Notes: generated from the letters alone by a model not told the origin. 64,000 bases of DNA from JAWHTC01 sp032586155 (GCF_032586155.1 NZ_JAWHTC010000001.1:434001-498000), one strand, 5' to 3'. Shown: positions 34,322-43,415, numbered from the stretch's first letter. Program-made: numbers and translations.

Positions 34322-35857
34322 ATGGCGGCTGATGGTAACGACATCCCCAAGATGGAACACCCGCTGGAAATTCCCAAGCTGAAGTGCGGGGCGATGGAAG
34401 GGCTGAAACCGTTCATTGCGGCTCCCGAACACCAGGAGCCGCTGGGTTTCCCCGGGGAGCTGGTCGAGAACTGGAAAGAGGTCGCGTTGGCCAAGATGAA
34501 GGACATCGCGGAAAAAAACCGCGCTTTCCAGGTCTATCTTGATACCTGCGTGAAATGTGGCGCCTGCACCGACAAGTGCCACTACTTCCTGGGCACTGGT
34601 GACCCGAAAAACATGCCAGTGGCGCGTCAGGACCTGCTGCGCAGTGTCTATCGCCGCTACTTCACCTTCGCGGGCAAATACTTCCCGTCGCTGGTGGGCG
34701 CGCGTGACCTGACCGAAGAAGTCCTGCAGGAGTGGTATTCCTATTACCACCAATGCTCCGAATGCCGCCGGTGCAGCGTGTTCTGCCCCTATGGCATCGA
34801 CACCGCCGAGATAACCATGGCGGCGCGCGATATCCTGGCCGCGGTCGGGATCGGGCAGAAGTATTCCAACGAGATCATCGGCAAGGTCCATGACATCGGC
34901 AACAACCTTGGTCTGAACGCCAAGGCGCTGGGCGCGACGCTGGAAGATCTGGAAGAAGAGATTGAAGACGACACCGGCGTGTCGGTGCGCATCCCGCTGG
35001 ACGAGAAGGGCGCCGATATCCTTCTGATCACGCCAAGCGCGGATTTCTTTGCCGAACCGCATATCGACGGTCTGCTGGGCTATGCCAAGGTGTTCCACGA
35101 GGCCGGGGTCAGCTGGACGGTGTCGTCCTATGCTTCGGAAGCGGCCAACTTTGGCATGTTCATCGGTAACTATGAGAACATGCGCGAGATCAGCCTGCGG
35201 ATCCGCAAGGCGGCGCAGGATCTGGGCGTGAAGCGGATCGTGTTCGGCGAATGCGGTCACGCCTGGCGGGTGGCCTACAGCTTCCTCAACACGCTGGCAG
35301 GGCCGTTCGATTTCCTGGATCAGAACTATCCGATCCCGCAGCATATTCTGGAATTCACTTGGGATGAGATCCAGAAGGGCACGCTGACCTTCGACAAGAG
35401 CCAGAACGATCACATGAAGCTGACCTATCACGACAGCTGCAACGTGGCGCGTGCGTCCCGCATGGGCACCGAGCCGGGCGGTCAATTCGAAATTCCGCGT
35501 AACGTGATCAAGGCTGTGTGTAACAACTATTATGACATGGATCGTCAGACCACTCACGAAAGCACTCTGTGTTGCGGCGGCGGCGGCGGCCTGTTGACCG
35601 ACGACCTGATGGATCTGCGCAAGAAGGGGGCCAGCCCCCGGATGACCGCGCTGCAACAGGTCACAGAAGAGCATGGCGTAACCCACATGGCGGCTATTTG
35701 CGCGATCTGCAAAACGCAGTTCGGCAAGGTGATGCCGGACTATGGTTATGACATGGACAGCATCGTTTCGGTGCACCAACTGGTTTCGAACGCAATCGTC
35801 CTGACGGGTCAGGATGGTGCGGAGGAGGACGAAACCGAAGCCGCCGAAGAAACGTAA
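34322..35857 (+). CDS. dsrK: DsrK, iron-sulfur catalytic subunit of DsrMKJOP
   Basis: A 511-residue cytoplasmic subunit related to heterodisulfide reductase HdrD. Two [4Fe-4S] ferredoxin motifs lie at CVKCGACTDKC and CSECRRCSVFC. A CCG domain follows, with CGHAWRVAY and the motif LCCGGGGGLLTD, which binds the noncubane cluster expected to act on the DsrC trisulfide. It is peripheral to the membrane and contacts DsrM. Start ATG four bases after dsrM. Confidence 0.94.
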   Translation: MAADGNDIPKMEHPLEIPKLKCGAMEGLKPFIAAPEHQEPLGFPGELVENWKEVALAKMKDIAEKNRAFQVYLDTCVKCGACTDKCHYFLGTGDPKNMPVARQDLLRSVYRRYFTFAGKYFPSLVGARDLTEEVLQEWYSYYHQCSECRRCSVFCPYGIDTAEITMAARDILAAVGIGQKYSNEIIGKVHDIGNNLGLNAKALGATLEDLEEEIEDDTGVSVRIPLDEKGADILLITPSADFFAEPHIDGLLGYAKVFHEAGVSWTVSSYASEAANFGMFIGNYENMREISLRIRKAAQDLGVKRIVFGECGHAWRVAYSFLNTLAGPFDFLDQNYPIPQHILEFTWDEIQKGTLTFDKSQNDHMKLTYHDSCNVARASRMGTEPGGQFEIPRNVIKAVCNNYYDMDRQTTHESTLCCGGGGGLLTDDLMDLRKKGASPRMTALQQVTEEHGVTHMAAICAICKTQFGKVMPDYGYDMDSIVSVHQLVSNAIVLTGQDGAEEDETEAAEET

Positions 35858-35869
35858 GGGAGAGAAATC

Positions 35870-37822
35870 ATGGATGGTGAAAAGTCGCTGACATTCCGCC
35901 GGTACGAAGAGGGCGAGACCCCGGACGATTGGGACCTCGAGGAAAAGATTTTCCAACAGGACACGACCTACAAGTGCCCGACCTACATCCACCGCACGCC
36001 GCCCTGCCAGGGATCGTGCCCGGCGGGTGAGGACATTCGCGGCTGGCTGAACATCGTTCGTGGTATCGAAAAGCCCCCGGTGGATGCCGATGGCAACGAG
36101 ATGGACTGGAAGGACTATGCCTTTCTGCGCTCCACCGATGCCAACCCGTTCCCGGCGATCATGGGTCGGGTCTGCCCGGCGCCGTGCCAGGATGGCTGTA
36201 ATCGCAACGAAGTCGAACAGAATGTCGGCATCAACGCGGTTGAGCATTTCATCGGCGACCATGCGCTGGAAACCAATCTGCCGTTGCGGTCCCCTGGGGC
36301 CGATACCGGCAAGAGCATTGCCCTGATCGGTGGCGGTATTGCTTCGCTGACCGCCGCTTACCAGCTGCGCCGCATGGGCCACGCGGCCACTATCTTTGAA
36401 GCCCACAGCAAGCTGGGCGGGATGATGCGCTATGGCATTCCGGGTTACCGGACGCCGCGCGACGTGCTGGATGGCGAGATTCAGCGGGTTCTGGACATGG
36501 GGGTCGAGGTCAAGACCGGTGTGAAGATCGGTGTTGATATCAGCCTTGCCAAACTGGAAGAAGATTACGACGCCGTGTTCGTCGGCATCGGGGCCCAGTC
36601 GGGCACGCCGATCCCGATCCCCGGCGCGGACAAGGCCAGCAACTGTATCACCGGTGTCGCCTTTCTTGAGGCGTTCAACGATGGCCGGTTGCAGCATGGC
36701 GCGCAGAAGGTTCTGGTCATCGGTGGTGGCGATACCGCGATGGACGTGGCCGCCGTTGCCCGCCGTCTCGGCCATATCGAGCACAGCCACGAGCAGGATC
36801 GTCCGGAATTTGTTGTTCTGGGTCACACCGCGCATGACGTGGCCACGGTTGCCAAGCGTGACGGTGCCGACGTGAAGGTGATCTATCGCCGCCCGGTTGA
36901 CAAGATGCCTGCCACCGAGATGGAAGTGAAACACGTCCGCGAAGAGGGTGTGGAAATTCACGGCTCGCTGGTGCCGGTGGAGGTTGTGCTGGGCGACGAT
37001 GGTCGCGCCCGCGCGCTGAAGGTTGCCAAGGCCGACTGGTCCTCGGGCAAGATGGAGATGATTGAAGGCAGCGAACACGAGATCGAGGCCGATCTGATCG
37101 TGGCCGCCATCGGTCAGGCCGGTGATCTGAAAGGTATGGAAGAGCTGGACAACGGGTGGGGGCTTGTGAATGCCAACGCCAATTACCAGTGGCCGGACCG
37201 TGAGAACATCTTTGTTGCCGGTGACATCATCAAGCCGCACTTGCTGACCACCGCTGTGGGGCAGGCGTCGATTGCCGCCAAGGCGATTGATCAGTTCCTC
37301 AAGGGGGAGAAGCAGGGCAAGCCGCCCAAGGTCAACGTGCACCACTTCAACCTGTTGGAAAAGCTGAAGGAAACCAATCAGGCACCGACTGAGTATGCGC
37401 ATGCGCAGACCGACGGCACCGACAGCGCCGAGTGGGCCGTGCACAATTACGAGGATCGCGCCGCGAACCAGATCGTGCCGGCGGACGAGCTGTTCCTGGG
37501 TCATTGGGAACATGATGCCCGGTTCGACCGCAAGTCGATCGAGATCGGTCCCGAGGCGGTTCTGGGTCACTTTGGTGAGCGGATCGAAGCCCCCAATGAC
37601 GAAGAAGCCCGCAAAGAAGCCGACCGCTGCATGAGTTGTGGCATGTGCTTTGAGTGCGACAACTGTGTGATCTACTGCCCGCAGGACGCGGTGCACCGGG
37701 TCAAGAAATCCGACCGGACGACCGGCCGCTATGTGGATACCGACTATTCGAAATGTATCGGTTGTCACATCTGTGCCGATGTCTGTCCGAGCGGTTACAT
37801 CAAGATGGGTCTGGGCGAGTAA
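35870..37822 (+). CDS. dsrL: DsrL-type iron-sulfur flavoprotein, copy 1 (YRR type)
   Basis: A 650-residue NAD(P)H:DsrAB oxidoreductase of the GltD-like type. An N-terminal iron-sulfur domain (CPTYIHRTPPCQGSC, GRVCPAPCQDGC) is followed by an FAD domain, an NAD(P) domain (VIGGGDTAMDV) and a C-terminal two-cluster ferredoxin (CMSCGMC, CIGCHICADVC). Two points stand out. The FAD motif reads IGGGIASLTAA, with Ser where the family has Gly (GxGxxG). The second nucleotide region has VKVIYRRPVDKMP. Published work on DsrL links a YRR motif here to DsrL-2 and NADPH use (recalled, not checked). Copy 2 follows after 45 bp, with different residues at both places. Confidence 0.93.
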   Translation: MDGEKSLTFRRYEEGETPDDWDLEEKIFQQDTTYKCPTYIHRTPPCQGSCPAGEDIRGWLNIVRGIEKPPVDADGNEMDWKDYAFLRSTDANPFPAIMGRVCPAPCQDGCNRNEVEQNVGINAVEHFIGDHALETNLPLRSPGADTGKSIALIGGGIASLTAAYQLRRMGHAATIFEAHSKLGGMMRYGIPGYRTPRDVLDGEIQRVLDMGVEVKTGVKIGVDISLAKLEEDYDAVFVGIGAQSGTPIPIPGADKASNCITGVAFLEAFNDGRLQHGAQKVLVIGGGDTAMDVAAVARRLGHIEHSHEQDRPEFVVLGHTAHDVATVAKRDGADVKVIYRRPVDKMPATEMEVKHVREEGVEIHGSLVPVEVVLGDDGRARALKVAKADWSSGKMEMIEGSEHEIEADLIVAAIGQAGDLKGMEELDNGWGLVNANANYQWPDRENIFVAGDIIKPHLLTTAVGQASIAAKAIDQFLKGEKQGKPPKVNVHHFNLLEKLKETNQAPTEYAHAQTDGTDSAEWAVHNYEDRAANQIVPADELFLGHWEHDARFDRKSIEIGPEAVLGHFGERIEAPNDEEARKEADRCMSCGMCFECDNCVIYCPQDAVHRVKKSDRTTGRYVDTDYSKCIGCHICADVCPSGYIKMGLGE

Positions 37823-37867
37823 CACTCGCCCATTCGGCCCCCACGCAACGCGAAAGACTGAACCAAC

Positions 37868-39805
37868 ATGACCGAGCAGCCACTCACATTCCGGCGCTTT
37901 GAAGAAGGCGAAACCGCCGACGATTGGAATCTGGAAGAAAAGATCTTCAATGCCGACACGTCGCACAAGTGCCCGACCTACGTGCACAAGACGCCGCCGT
38001 GCCAGGGGTCGTGCCCGTCAGGCCACGAAATTCGTGGCTGGCTGGCGATTGCGCGCGGCATGGACAAACCACCGGTCGAGGGCATGGAATGGCAGGAATA
38101 TGCGTTCCAGCGGATGGTCAGTGCCAACCCGTTCCCGGCCACAATGGGCCGGGTATGCCCCGCGCCCTGCGAAGCGGGCTGCAACCGCAACGAGGTCGAC
38201 GACTATGTCGGCATCAACGCGGTTGAGCAGTATGTCGGCGACTGGGCCAACGAAAACGGCGTCAAGATGGGCGCGCCGGGGGCCTCGACCGGCCGCAAGG
38301 TTGCGGTGATCGGCGGCGGGCCTGCCGGTCTGGCGGCGGCCTATTACCTGCGCCTGGATGGTCACGACGTGTCGCTGTTCGAAGCACATGACAAGTTGGG
38401 CGGTATGATGCGGTACGGTATTCCGGAATACCGGACACCGCGCGCCATGCTGGACAGCGAAATCGACCGGATCATCGACATGGGCGTGGACGTTCACGTG
38501 AACACCCGCGTGGGCACGGACGTGACAGTCGAGAAACTGGAAGATGCGTTTGATGCGATTTTTTGGGCGATGGGTGCCCAGAACGGCCGGCCGTTGCCCA
38601 TTCCGGGCTGGGAAGGCACCGAAAACTGCATCAACGGGATCGAGTTCCTGGACGCGTTCAACCAGGGCTATGTGCTTGGTACTGCTCAGAAAGTCGTGGT
38701 CGTCGGCGGTGGCGATACCTCGATCGACGTCGCCAGCGTGGCGCGGCGCCTGGGGCATATCACCGAAGTGAAGCCGTCGGAACACCCTGACGGAACGCTG
38801 ATCGACTGGACAGCGCATGACGTGGCCGGGTCGGTGACGCGTGACGGGATGAAGGCGACGCTGACCTCGCTGTTCCCGGTGGAAGAAATGACCGCTGCCG
38901 AGCGCGAGCGCGAAGATGCCAAGCGCGAAGGTATCGACATCAAGGGCGGGGTGATGCCGCTTGAGGTGCTGAAGGACGATCAGGGTCGGGCAAGGGCGCT
39001 GAAAATGTGCGAATGCACCATGAAGGGCATGGTTCCCGAGCCGGTGGAAGGCACCGAGTTCGAGATCGAATGCGATATAGTCATCGCCGCCATCGGTCAG
39101 ATGGGCGATTTCACCGGGCTGGACGGCCTGGGCAGCGAACGTGGGTTCATCGACGTTGATGGGGCCTACAAGGTCAAGGGCCGTGACAAGCATTTCGCCG
39201 GGGGCGACATCCTGAAGCCGCATCTTCTGACCACGGCGATTGGCCATGGCCGGATCGGGGCCGACGTGATCACCGACTTCCTGGATGATGGGAATATCAC
39301 CAAGCGGCCCAAGGTTGACGTGCATCATTTCAGCCTGATGGAAGAGCTGCAACAGCGCGGGCGCGAGCCTGGGGTCTATGAAAAGGGTCAGAAGCGCGGA
39401 ACCGATTCCGCAGCGAACGCGATCCACAACTACGAGGATCGGTCGAGCAATCAGATCGTTCCGCATGACGAGCTTTACAAGGGGCATTTCGAGTTTGTGA
39501 AACGCGAAGTGCGCGACGAGGTGCACATCGAGGCCAAGGACGTTCTTGGCAATTTCGAAGAGCGCATCATCGGTCTGAGTGAAGAGCAGGCGCAGAAGGA
39601 AGGCGAGCGTTGCATGTCCTGCGGGATGTGTTTCGAATGCGACAACTGCGTGATCTTCTGCCCGCAGGATGCTGTGCATCGGGTCAAGAAATCCGACCGT
39701 ACCGTCGGCCGCTACGTTTATACCGACTATACCGCCTGTATCGGCTGTCATATCTGCGCGGATGTGTGCCCGACGGGCTATATCAAGATGGGACTGGGGG
39801 AATAA
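37868..39805 (+). CDS. dsrL: DsrL-type iron-sulfur flavoprotein, copy 2 (DsrL-1-like)
   Basis: A 645-residue paralogue of the preceding protein with the same domain order. Its FAD motif is intact (IGGGPAGLAAAYYL), but the segment matching YRRPVDKMP in copy 1 reads LTSLFPVEEMTA, with no arginine pair. This fits DsrL-1 proteins of sulfur oxidisers, which prefer NAD(H). The C-terminal ~90 residues are nearly identical to copy 1 at protein level, but many third codon positions differ, so this is long-standing selection and not a recent copy event. The stop lies one base before dsrJ. Oxidative dsr operons usually carry one dsrL. Confidence 0.93.
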   Translation: MTEQPLTFRRFEEGETADDWNLEEKIFNADTSHKCPTYVHKTPPCQGSCPSGHEIRGWLAIARGMDKPPVEGMEWQEYAFQRMVSANPFPATMGRVCPAPCEAGCNRNEVDDYVGINAVEQYVGDWANENGVKMGAPGASTGRKVAVIGGGPAGLAAAYYLRLDGHDVSLFEAHDKLGGMMRYGIPEYRTPRAMLDSEIDRIIDMGVDVHVNTRVGTDVTVEKLEDAFDAIFWAMGAQNGRPLPIPGWEGTENCINGIEFLDAFNQGYVLGTAQKVVVVGGGDTSIDVASVARRLGHITEVKPSEHPDGTLIDWTAHDVAGSVTRDGMKATLTSLFPVEEMTAAEREREDAKREGIDIKGGVMPLEVLKDDQGRARALKMCECTMKGMVPEPVEGTEFEIECDIVIAAIGQMGDFTGLDGLGSERGFIDVDGAYKVKGRDKHFAGGDILKPHLLTTAIGHGRIGADVITDFLDDGNITKRPKVDVHHFSLMEELQQRGREPGVYEKGQKRGTDSAANAIHNYEDRSSNQIVPHDELYKGHFEFVKREVRDEVHIEAKDVLGNFEERIIGLSEEQAQKEGERCMSCGMCFECDNCVIFCPQDAVHRVKKSDRTVGRYVYTDYTACIGCHICADVCPTGYIKMGLGE

Positions 39806-39806
39806 C

Positions 39807-40298
39807 ATGGCACGTCTGGCCGCTTTTCTGGTTTTTGTCCTGTCGCTTGCCGGGACGGCGCAAGCCGGGTCATTGTTGCCCGAAATTCCGAAAGCGACCG
39901 GGGAAGCCCATGCCGAGGGTAATGAGTTTTGGCGCAAGAACCACATGGACATGATGCAGCATGACCGTGATCTGACTCTTCGCATGGGCGAGAGGGACAT
40001 CGAGGCGAGCCTGAAAGAGTGTTTTGAGTGCCACGCGGTCAAGGACGATCATGGCACGCCGGTAACCTATTCGAATGACAAGCATTTCTGCCGGGTTTGC
40101 CATGACTATGCCGCCGTGAAGGTGGATTGCTTCATGTGCCACCGCTCGACCCCGGACGGGGTGGATGAAAATGCCCAAGAGGGCAATTCCCACGCCGGTC
40201 TGATGAGCAGGCCGGAAGGGGATGCCGGGGAAGTCGCAGGGTATCTTGAGCGTGTTAAGCGCCCCGCGCGGCGCAACATGATGGAGGCAGGCGAATGA
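39807..40298 (+). CDS. dsrJ: DsrJ, periplasmic triheme cytochrome c
   Basis: A 163-residue periplasmic subunit of DsrMKJOP. A signal segment MARLAAFLVFVLSLAGTAQA is followed by three haem motifs: CFECH, CRVCH and CFMCH. These six are the only cysteines in the protein. In A. vinosum one haem has an extra cysteine (Cys46) as axial ligand; here the matching region reads GEAHAEGNEFW, with His35 where the cysteine seems to fall. A missing Cys would change the properties of that haem. Start at 39807, one base after dsrL copy 2. The stop overlaps the dsrO start (ATGA). Confidence 0.93.
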   Translation: MARLAAFLVFVLSLAGTAQAGSLLPEIPKATGEAHAEGNEFWRKNHMDMMQHDRDLTLRMGERDIEASLKECFECHAVKDDHGTPVTYSNDKHFCRVCHDYAAVKVDCFMCHRSTPDGVDENAQEGNSHAGLMSRPEGDAGEVAGYLERVKRPARRNMMEAGE

Positions 40299-41107
40299 AG
40301 TTCCGTATGCCCGCAGAAAAGCCCATGGACAGCAAGCAGCCGCCTGCGGCCCGGGCTCAGGCGAAGAAGACGAACAAGGCCGAGATGACCCGGCGTGACC
40401 TGCTGCGCAGCGGTGCCGCCGTGGCGACGGCAACACTGGCCCCCGGCGTGACGCTGATGGCCTTTGGGGGATCGCCCGCCGAGGCCGCCGCTGCGGACGC
40501 CGGCAAGCGGTGGGGCCTGTTGATCGACGTCAGCAAATGCCAGGAAGATTGCAACGGCTGCGTCCAGGCCTGTTCCGAGGAAAACGGCTGGGAAAGCACC
40601 GGCCATCCTGAAACGGATGCGCAGTGGATCCGCAAGGTCACGCTGAAGAATACGGCCACCGGGCATACGCAAAGCATGCCGATGATGTGCCAGCATTGCG
40701 AAAGCCCGCCCTGCGTGGATGTTTGCCCGACAGGTGCCAGCATGAAACGTGCCGACGGGATCGTGTTGGTCGACAAGCACACCTGCATCGGCTGCCGCTA
40801 CTGCATGATGGCCTGCCCGTTCAAGGCGCGGTCTTTCGTGCATGAGCCGGTGGTGAACCAGAAAAGCCACGCCCCGCGCGGGCAGGGCACGGTGGAAAGC
40901 TGCACCCTGTGTGTACACCGGGTGGACAAGGGTGGTACGCCAGCTTGTGTCGAGGCCTGCGCGGCCGCCGGGCACGACGCGATCATCTTTGGCGATCTCA
41001 AGGATCCCAACAGCGAAATCTCAAAACGGCTGGCGGAGTATCCGTCGGTAGCGCTGCGCCCCGATCTCAATGTGAACCCCGGGGTTCGTTACAGCAACTT
41101 CGGTTAA
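40295..41107 (+). CDS. dsrO: DsrO, periplasmic iron-sulfur subunit of DsrMKJOP
   Basis: A 270-residue four-cluster ferredoxin-like protein exported by Tat. The twin-arginine motif TRRDLLRSG is at residues 32-40, followed by a hydrophobic stretch AAVATATLAPGV and an AEA-type cleavage region. Four cysteine blocks follow: CQEDCNGCVQAC, CQHCESPPCVDVC, CIGCRYCMMAC and CTLCVHRV. It would pass electrons between DsrJ and DsrP. The start overlaps the dsrJ stop; an ATG at 40385, next to the Tat motif, is also possible. Confidence 0.93.
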   Translation: MKFRMPAEKPMDSKQPPAARAQAKKTNKAEMTRRDLLRSGAAVATATLAPGVTLMAFGGSPAEAAAADAGKRWGLLIDVSKCQEDCNGCVQACSEENGWESTGHPETDAQWIRKVTLKNTATGHTQSMPMMCQHCESPPCVDVCPTGASMKRADGIVLVDKHTCIGCRYCMMACPFKARSFVHEPVVNQKSHAPRGQGTVESCTLCVHRVDKGGTPACVEACAAAGHDAIIFGDLKDPNSEISKRLAEYPSVALRPDLNVNPGVRYSNFG

Positions 41108-41120
41108 GGGGGCGTCGATC

Positions 41121-42326
41121 ATGGCAATGGACCGGACTATCTATCGCGAGATCAAGGCCACGGGCGGGGTGTGGAGCCTTGCCATTCTGCTGGGAGCCTT
41201 TGTGGCTGCCGCCATGGGCTCGGTCATCTATGTCGAACATCACGGCCATATTGTGACCGGCATGAACAATTCGGTCGTCTGGGGCCTGCCGCATGTGTTT
41301 GCGATCTTTTTGATCGTGGCGGCGTCAGGAGCGTTGAACGCCGCCTCGATTGCCTCGGTGTTTGGCCAGGCGCCGTACAAGCCGATTGCGCGGCTCTCAG
41401 CGGTTCTGGCGATGTCTCTTCTGGTTGGGGGGCTTGCCGTTCTGGTGCTGGACCTCGGTCGTCCGGATCGCCTGCTGGTGGCGATGACCACCTATAATTT
41501 CAAGTCGATCTTCAGCTGGAACATCTACCTCTATACCGGGTTCCTAGCGGTGGTTGCTGCGTATCTGTTCGTGCAGATGAGCCGGATCGATTACAAATAC
41601 GTCCGCATTGTCGGTACTGCGGCCTTCCTGTGGCGGCTGGCGTTGACCACAGGTACCGGCTCGATCTTTGGCTGGCTGGTGGCGCGCCCGGGTTATGACG
41701 CGGCGATCATGGCACCGCTCTTTATCGCCATGTCGTTCAGCTTTGGTCTGGCGATGTTCATCCTGGTTCTGACTATGCTGTTCAAACTGTCGGGCCGTAA
41801 ATTCGGCAGTGGTCTGCGGTTGCGGATGGGCAATCTGCTGGCGCTGTTTGCGGCGGCTGTTCTCTATTTCACCATCGTGCAGCACCTGACCGCGATGTAT
41901 GCCGCAGAGCATGCCGGGTTTGAACGGTTCATCCTGCTGGAAGGCGGGCATGTGACCTTCCTGTTCTGGGTGGTGCAGGTGTTGATCGGGGGCATCCTGC
42001 CGATTGCGCTGATCTATCTGCCGACCATCCGTGACAGCGATTCCGAACCGGTCTGGGCGTCGGTTTTTGTTGTCATTGGCGGGCTGGCGCAGGTTTATGT
42101 GATCGTTGTCGGCGGGCAGCTCTACCCGATGGAGGTCTTCCCGGGTTACGAGGTGACGGCCAGCGCCTTTGGTGATGGCGAGATTGCCAGCTATGCGCCG
42201 AAATGGAGCGAGGTTGTTCTGGGCCTTGGCGGTGTTGCAATCTCGCTTCTGGCGGTGGGGGCTGCGGCCAAGTTTTTGCGCATCCTGCCGACGAACCTGA
42301 CCGAGGTGAACGTACCGCAGGATTGA
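41121..42326 (+). CDS. dsrP: DsrP, NrfD-type membrane subunit of DsrMKJOP
   Basis: A 401-residue integral membrane protein of the NrfD/PsrC family with about ten hydrophobic segments, beginning at residues 10-32 and ending near 390. It contacts quinone and DsrO. The segments GGLAVLVLDLGRPDRL and LEGGHVTFLFWVV are family-typical. ATG has AAGGGGG upstream. The A. vinosum order JOP is kept. An imperfect hairpin (GGGCGC and GCGCCC) stands 17 bp behind the stop, before the next gene. Confidence 0.94.
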   Translation: MAMDRTIYREIKATGGVWSLAILLGAFVAAAMGSVIYVEHHGHIVTGMNNSVVWGLPHVFAIFLIVAASGALNAASIASVFGQAPYKPIARLSAVLAMSLLVGGLAVLVLDLGRPDRLLVAMTTYNFKSIFSWNIYLYTGFLAVVAAYLFVQMSRIDYKYVRIVGTAAFLWRLALTTGTGSIFGWLVARPGYDAAIMAPLFIAMSFSFGLAMFILVLTMLFKLSGRKFGSGLRLRMGNLLALFAAAVLYFTIVQHLTAMYAAEHAGFERFILLEGGHVTFLFWVVQVLIGGILPIALIYLPTIRDSDSEPVWASVFVVIGGLAQVYVIVVGGQLYPMEVFPGYEVTASAFGDGEIASYAPKWSEVVLGLGGVAISLLAVGAAAKFLRILPTNLTEVNVPQD

Positions 42327-42401
42327 TCCCCCCTTGCGAAAGGGGCGCTTGCGCCCTTATCTGCGGGGGCAAGAAGCGTGACCGGCAATAAGGGACATGT
42401 G

Positions 42402-43415
42402 ATGACCGCGCAGACACAGCACCCGTTTTCGAAATTCGTGGCCATCCTGGGCCGCGGCAAGACCAAACAGCGTCATCTGACGCTGGAGGAAAGCCGCGAG
42501 GCGATGGAGATGCTCTTGCGCGGCGAGGCGGTGCCGGAGCAGATCGGCGCCTTTCTGATGCTTTTGCGCCTGAAAGAGGAAGCCCCGAGCGAGATTGCGG
42601 GGTTCGCCATGGGCACCCAAGCGACGTTCGAATTGCCGGATGATCTTCCTCCGGTCGATATCGACTGGTCGTCTTATGCCGGTAAGCGCATCCAGCTGCC
42701 GTGGTACATGCTGAGCGTGCTGGCGATGGTGAACGGCGGGCATAGCGTGCTGATGCATGGCACCGAAGGCCATACGCCGGGACGGGTCTATACCAGCGAG
42801 GTGCTTGAGTATCTGGGCCTGCCAATTGCGGGGTCTCTGGATGAAGCGGCAGCGCAAATCCGAGAGAACAAGTTCGCTTATGTGCCGCTGGAAGTTATGA
42901 GCCCGACGCTGCGCGACATGATCAACCTGCGCCCGGTCCTGGGCTTGCGCAGCCCGGTGCACTCGTTCTCGCGCATGCTGAACCCGCTCAACGCCAAGAC
43001 AGTGATGGTGGGGATTTTCCACCGGGGCTTCATGGATATCCATGCTGGCGCGGCGCAGATGATGGGCATGGAGAACATGGGTGTGTTCCGCGGCGAAGGC
43101 GGCGAAGTGGAACGCCGGCCGAACAAGCCGACTCAGGTCTGGATGACCCATGGCGACGACGAGCCGGTGGTCGAAACTTGGCCGCAGCTTTTGCCCGACG
43201 GTCACCAGCCCCCCGACGAAGAGATGGACCTCAAGCGCCTGGTCGATGTCTGGACCGGCAAGGAAGAAGACTCCTATGCTATGGCATCCATCACGGGCAC
43301 CATTGCCGTGACCCTGCGCACCATGGGTAAGGCGGGTTCGATGGCGGAAGCCGAAGAGATGGCCCAGACCATCTGGGCTGCACGCGACAAGGGCTTTTTG
43401 CCCTTGAAGGCATGA
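42402..43415 (+). CDS. TrpD2/YbiB-like glycosyltransferase-family protein
   Basis: A 337-residue homologue of anthranilate phosphoribosyltransferase. It has the TrpD N-terminal helical domain (HLTLEESREAMEMLLRGE, then EQIGAFLMLLRLKEE). The phosphoribosyl-binding loop is changed to MVNGGHSVLMHGTEG, where TrpD has GTGGDG, so it is unlikely to make tryptophan. It resembles TrpD2/YbiB proteins, several of which bind nucleic acid. Inserted between dsrP and dsrN and overlapping dsrN (ATGA), it is cotranscribed with dsr. It is not part of the A. vinosum operon. Start at 42402 has AAGGGAC nine bases ahead; a GTG at 42378 is less likely. Confidence 0.85.
   Translation: MTAQTQHPFSKFVAILGRGKTKQRHLTLEESREAMEMLLRGEAVPEQIGAFLMLLRLKEEAPSEIAGFAMGTQATFELPDDLPPVDIDWSSYAGKRIQLPWYMLSVLAMVNGGHSVLMHGTEGHTPGRVYTSEVLEYLGLPIAGSLDEAAAQIRENKFAYVPLEVMSPTLRDMINLRPVLGLRSPVHSFSRMLNPLNAKTVMVGIFHRGFMDIHAGAAQMMGMENMGVFRGEGGEVERRPNKPTQVWMTHGDDEPVVETWPQLLPDGHQPPDEEMDLKRLVDVWTGKEEDSYAMASITGTIAVTLRTMGKAGSMAEAEEMAQTIWAARDKGFLPLKA

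Noticed and set aside
29514..35857. Sulfate reduction as the role of the dsr genes
   Set aside because: DsrEFH and DsrL are present and DsrD, aprAB and sat are absent from the window. Gene order matches sulfur oxidisers.
34016..37987. A 1323-residue open frame on the minus strand opposite dsrM, dsrK and dsrL
   Set aside because: It is antisense to three well-supported genes. Its composition (histidine- and arginine-rich) is typical of a shadow frame in GC-rich DNA, and no domain is recognisable.
38018..40042. A 674-residue minus-strand frame opposite dsrL copy 2 and dsrJ
   Set aside because: Antisense shadow; dsrL and dsrJ on the plus strand carry all the expected cysteine and haem motifs.
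42339..42358. Hairpin between dsrP and the TrpD2-like gene as a terminator
   Set aside because: The stem is imperfect and no T-tract follows. The downstream genes are close, and the last two overlap, so the operon most likely continues.
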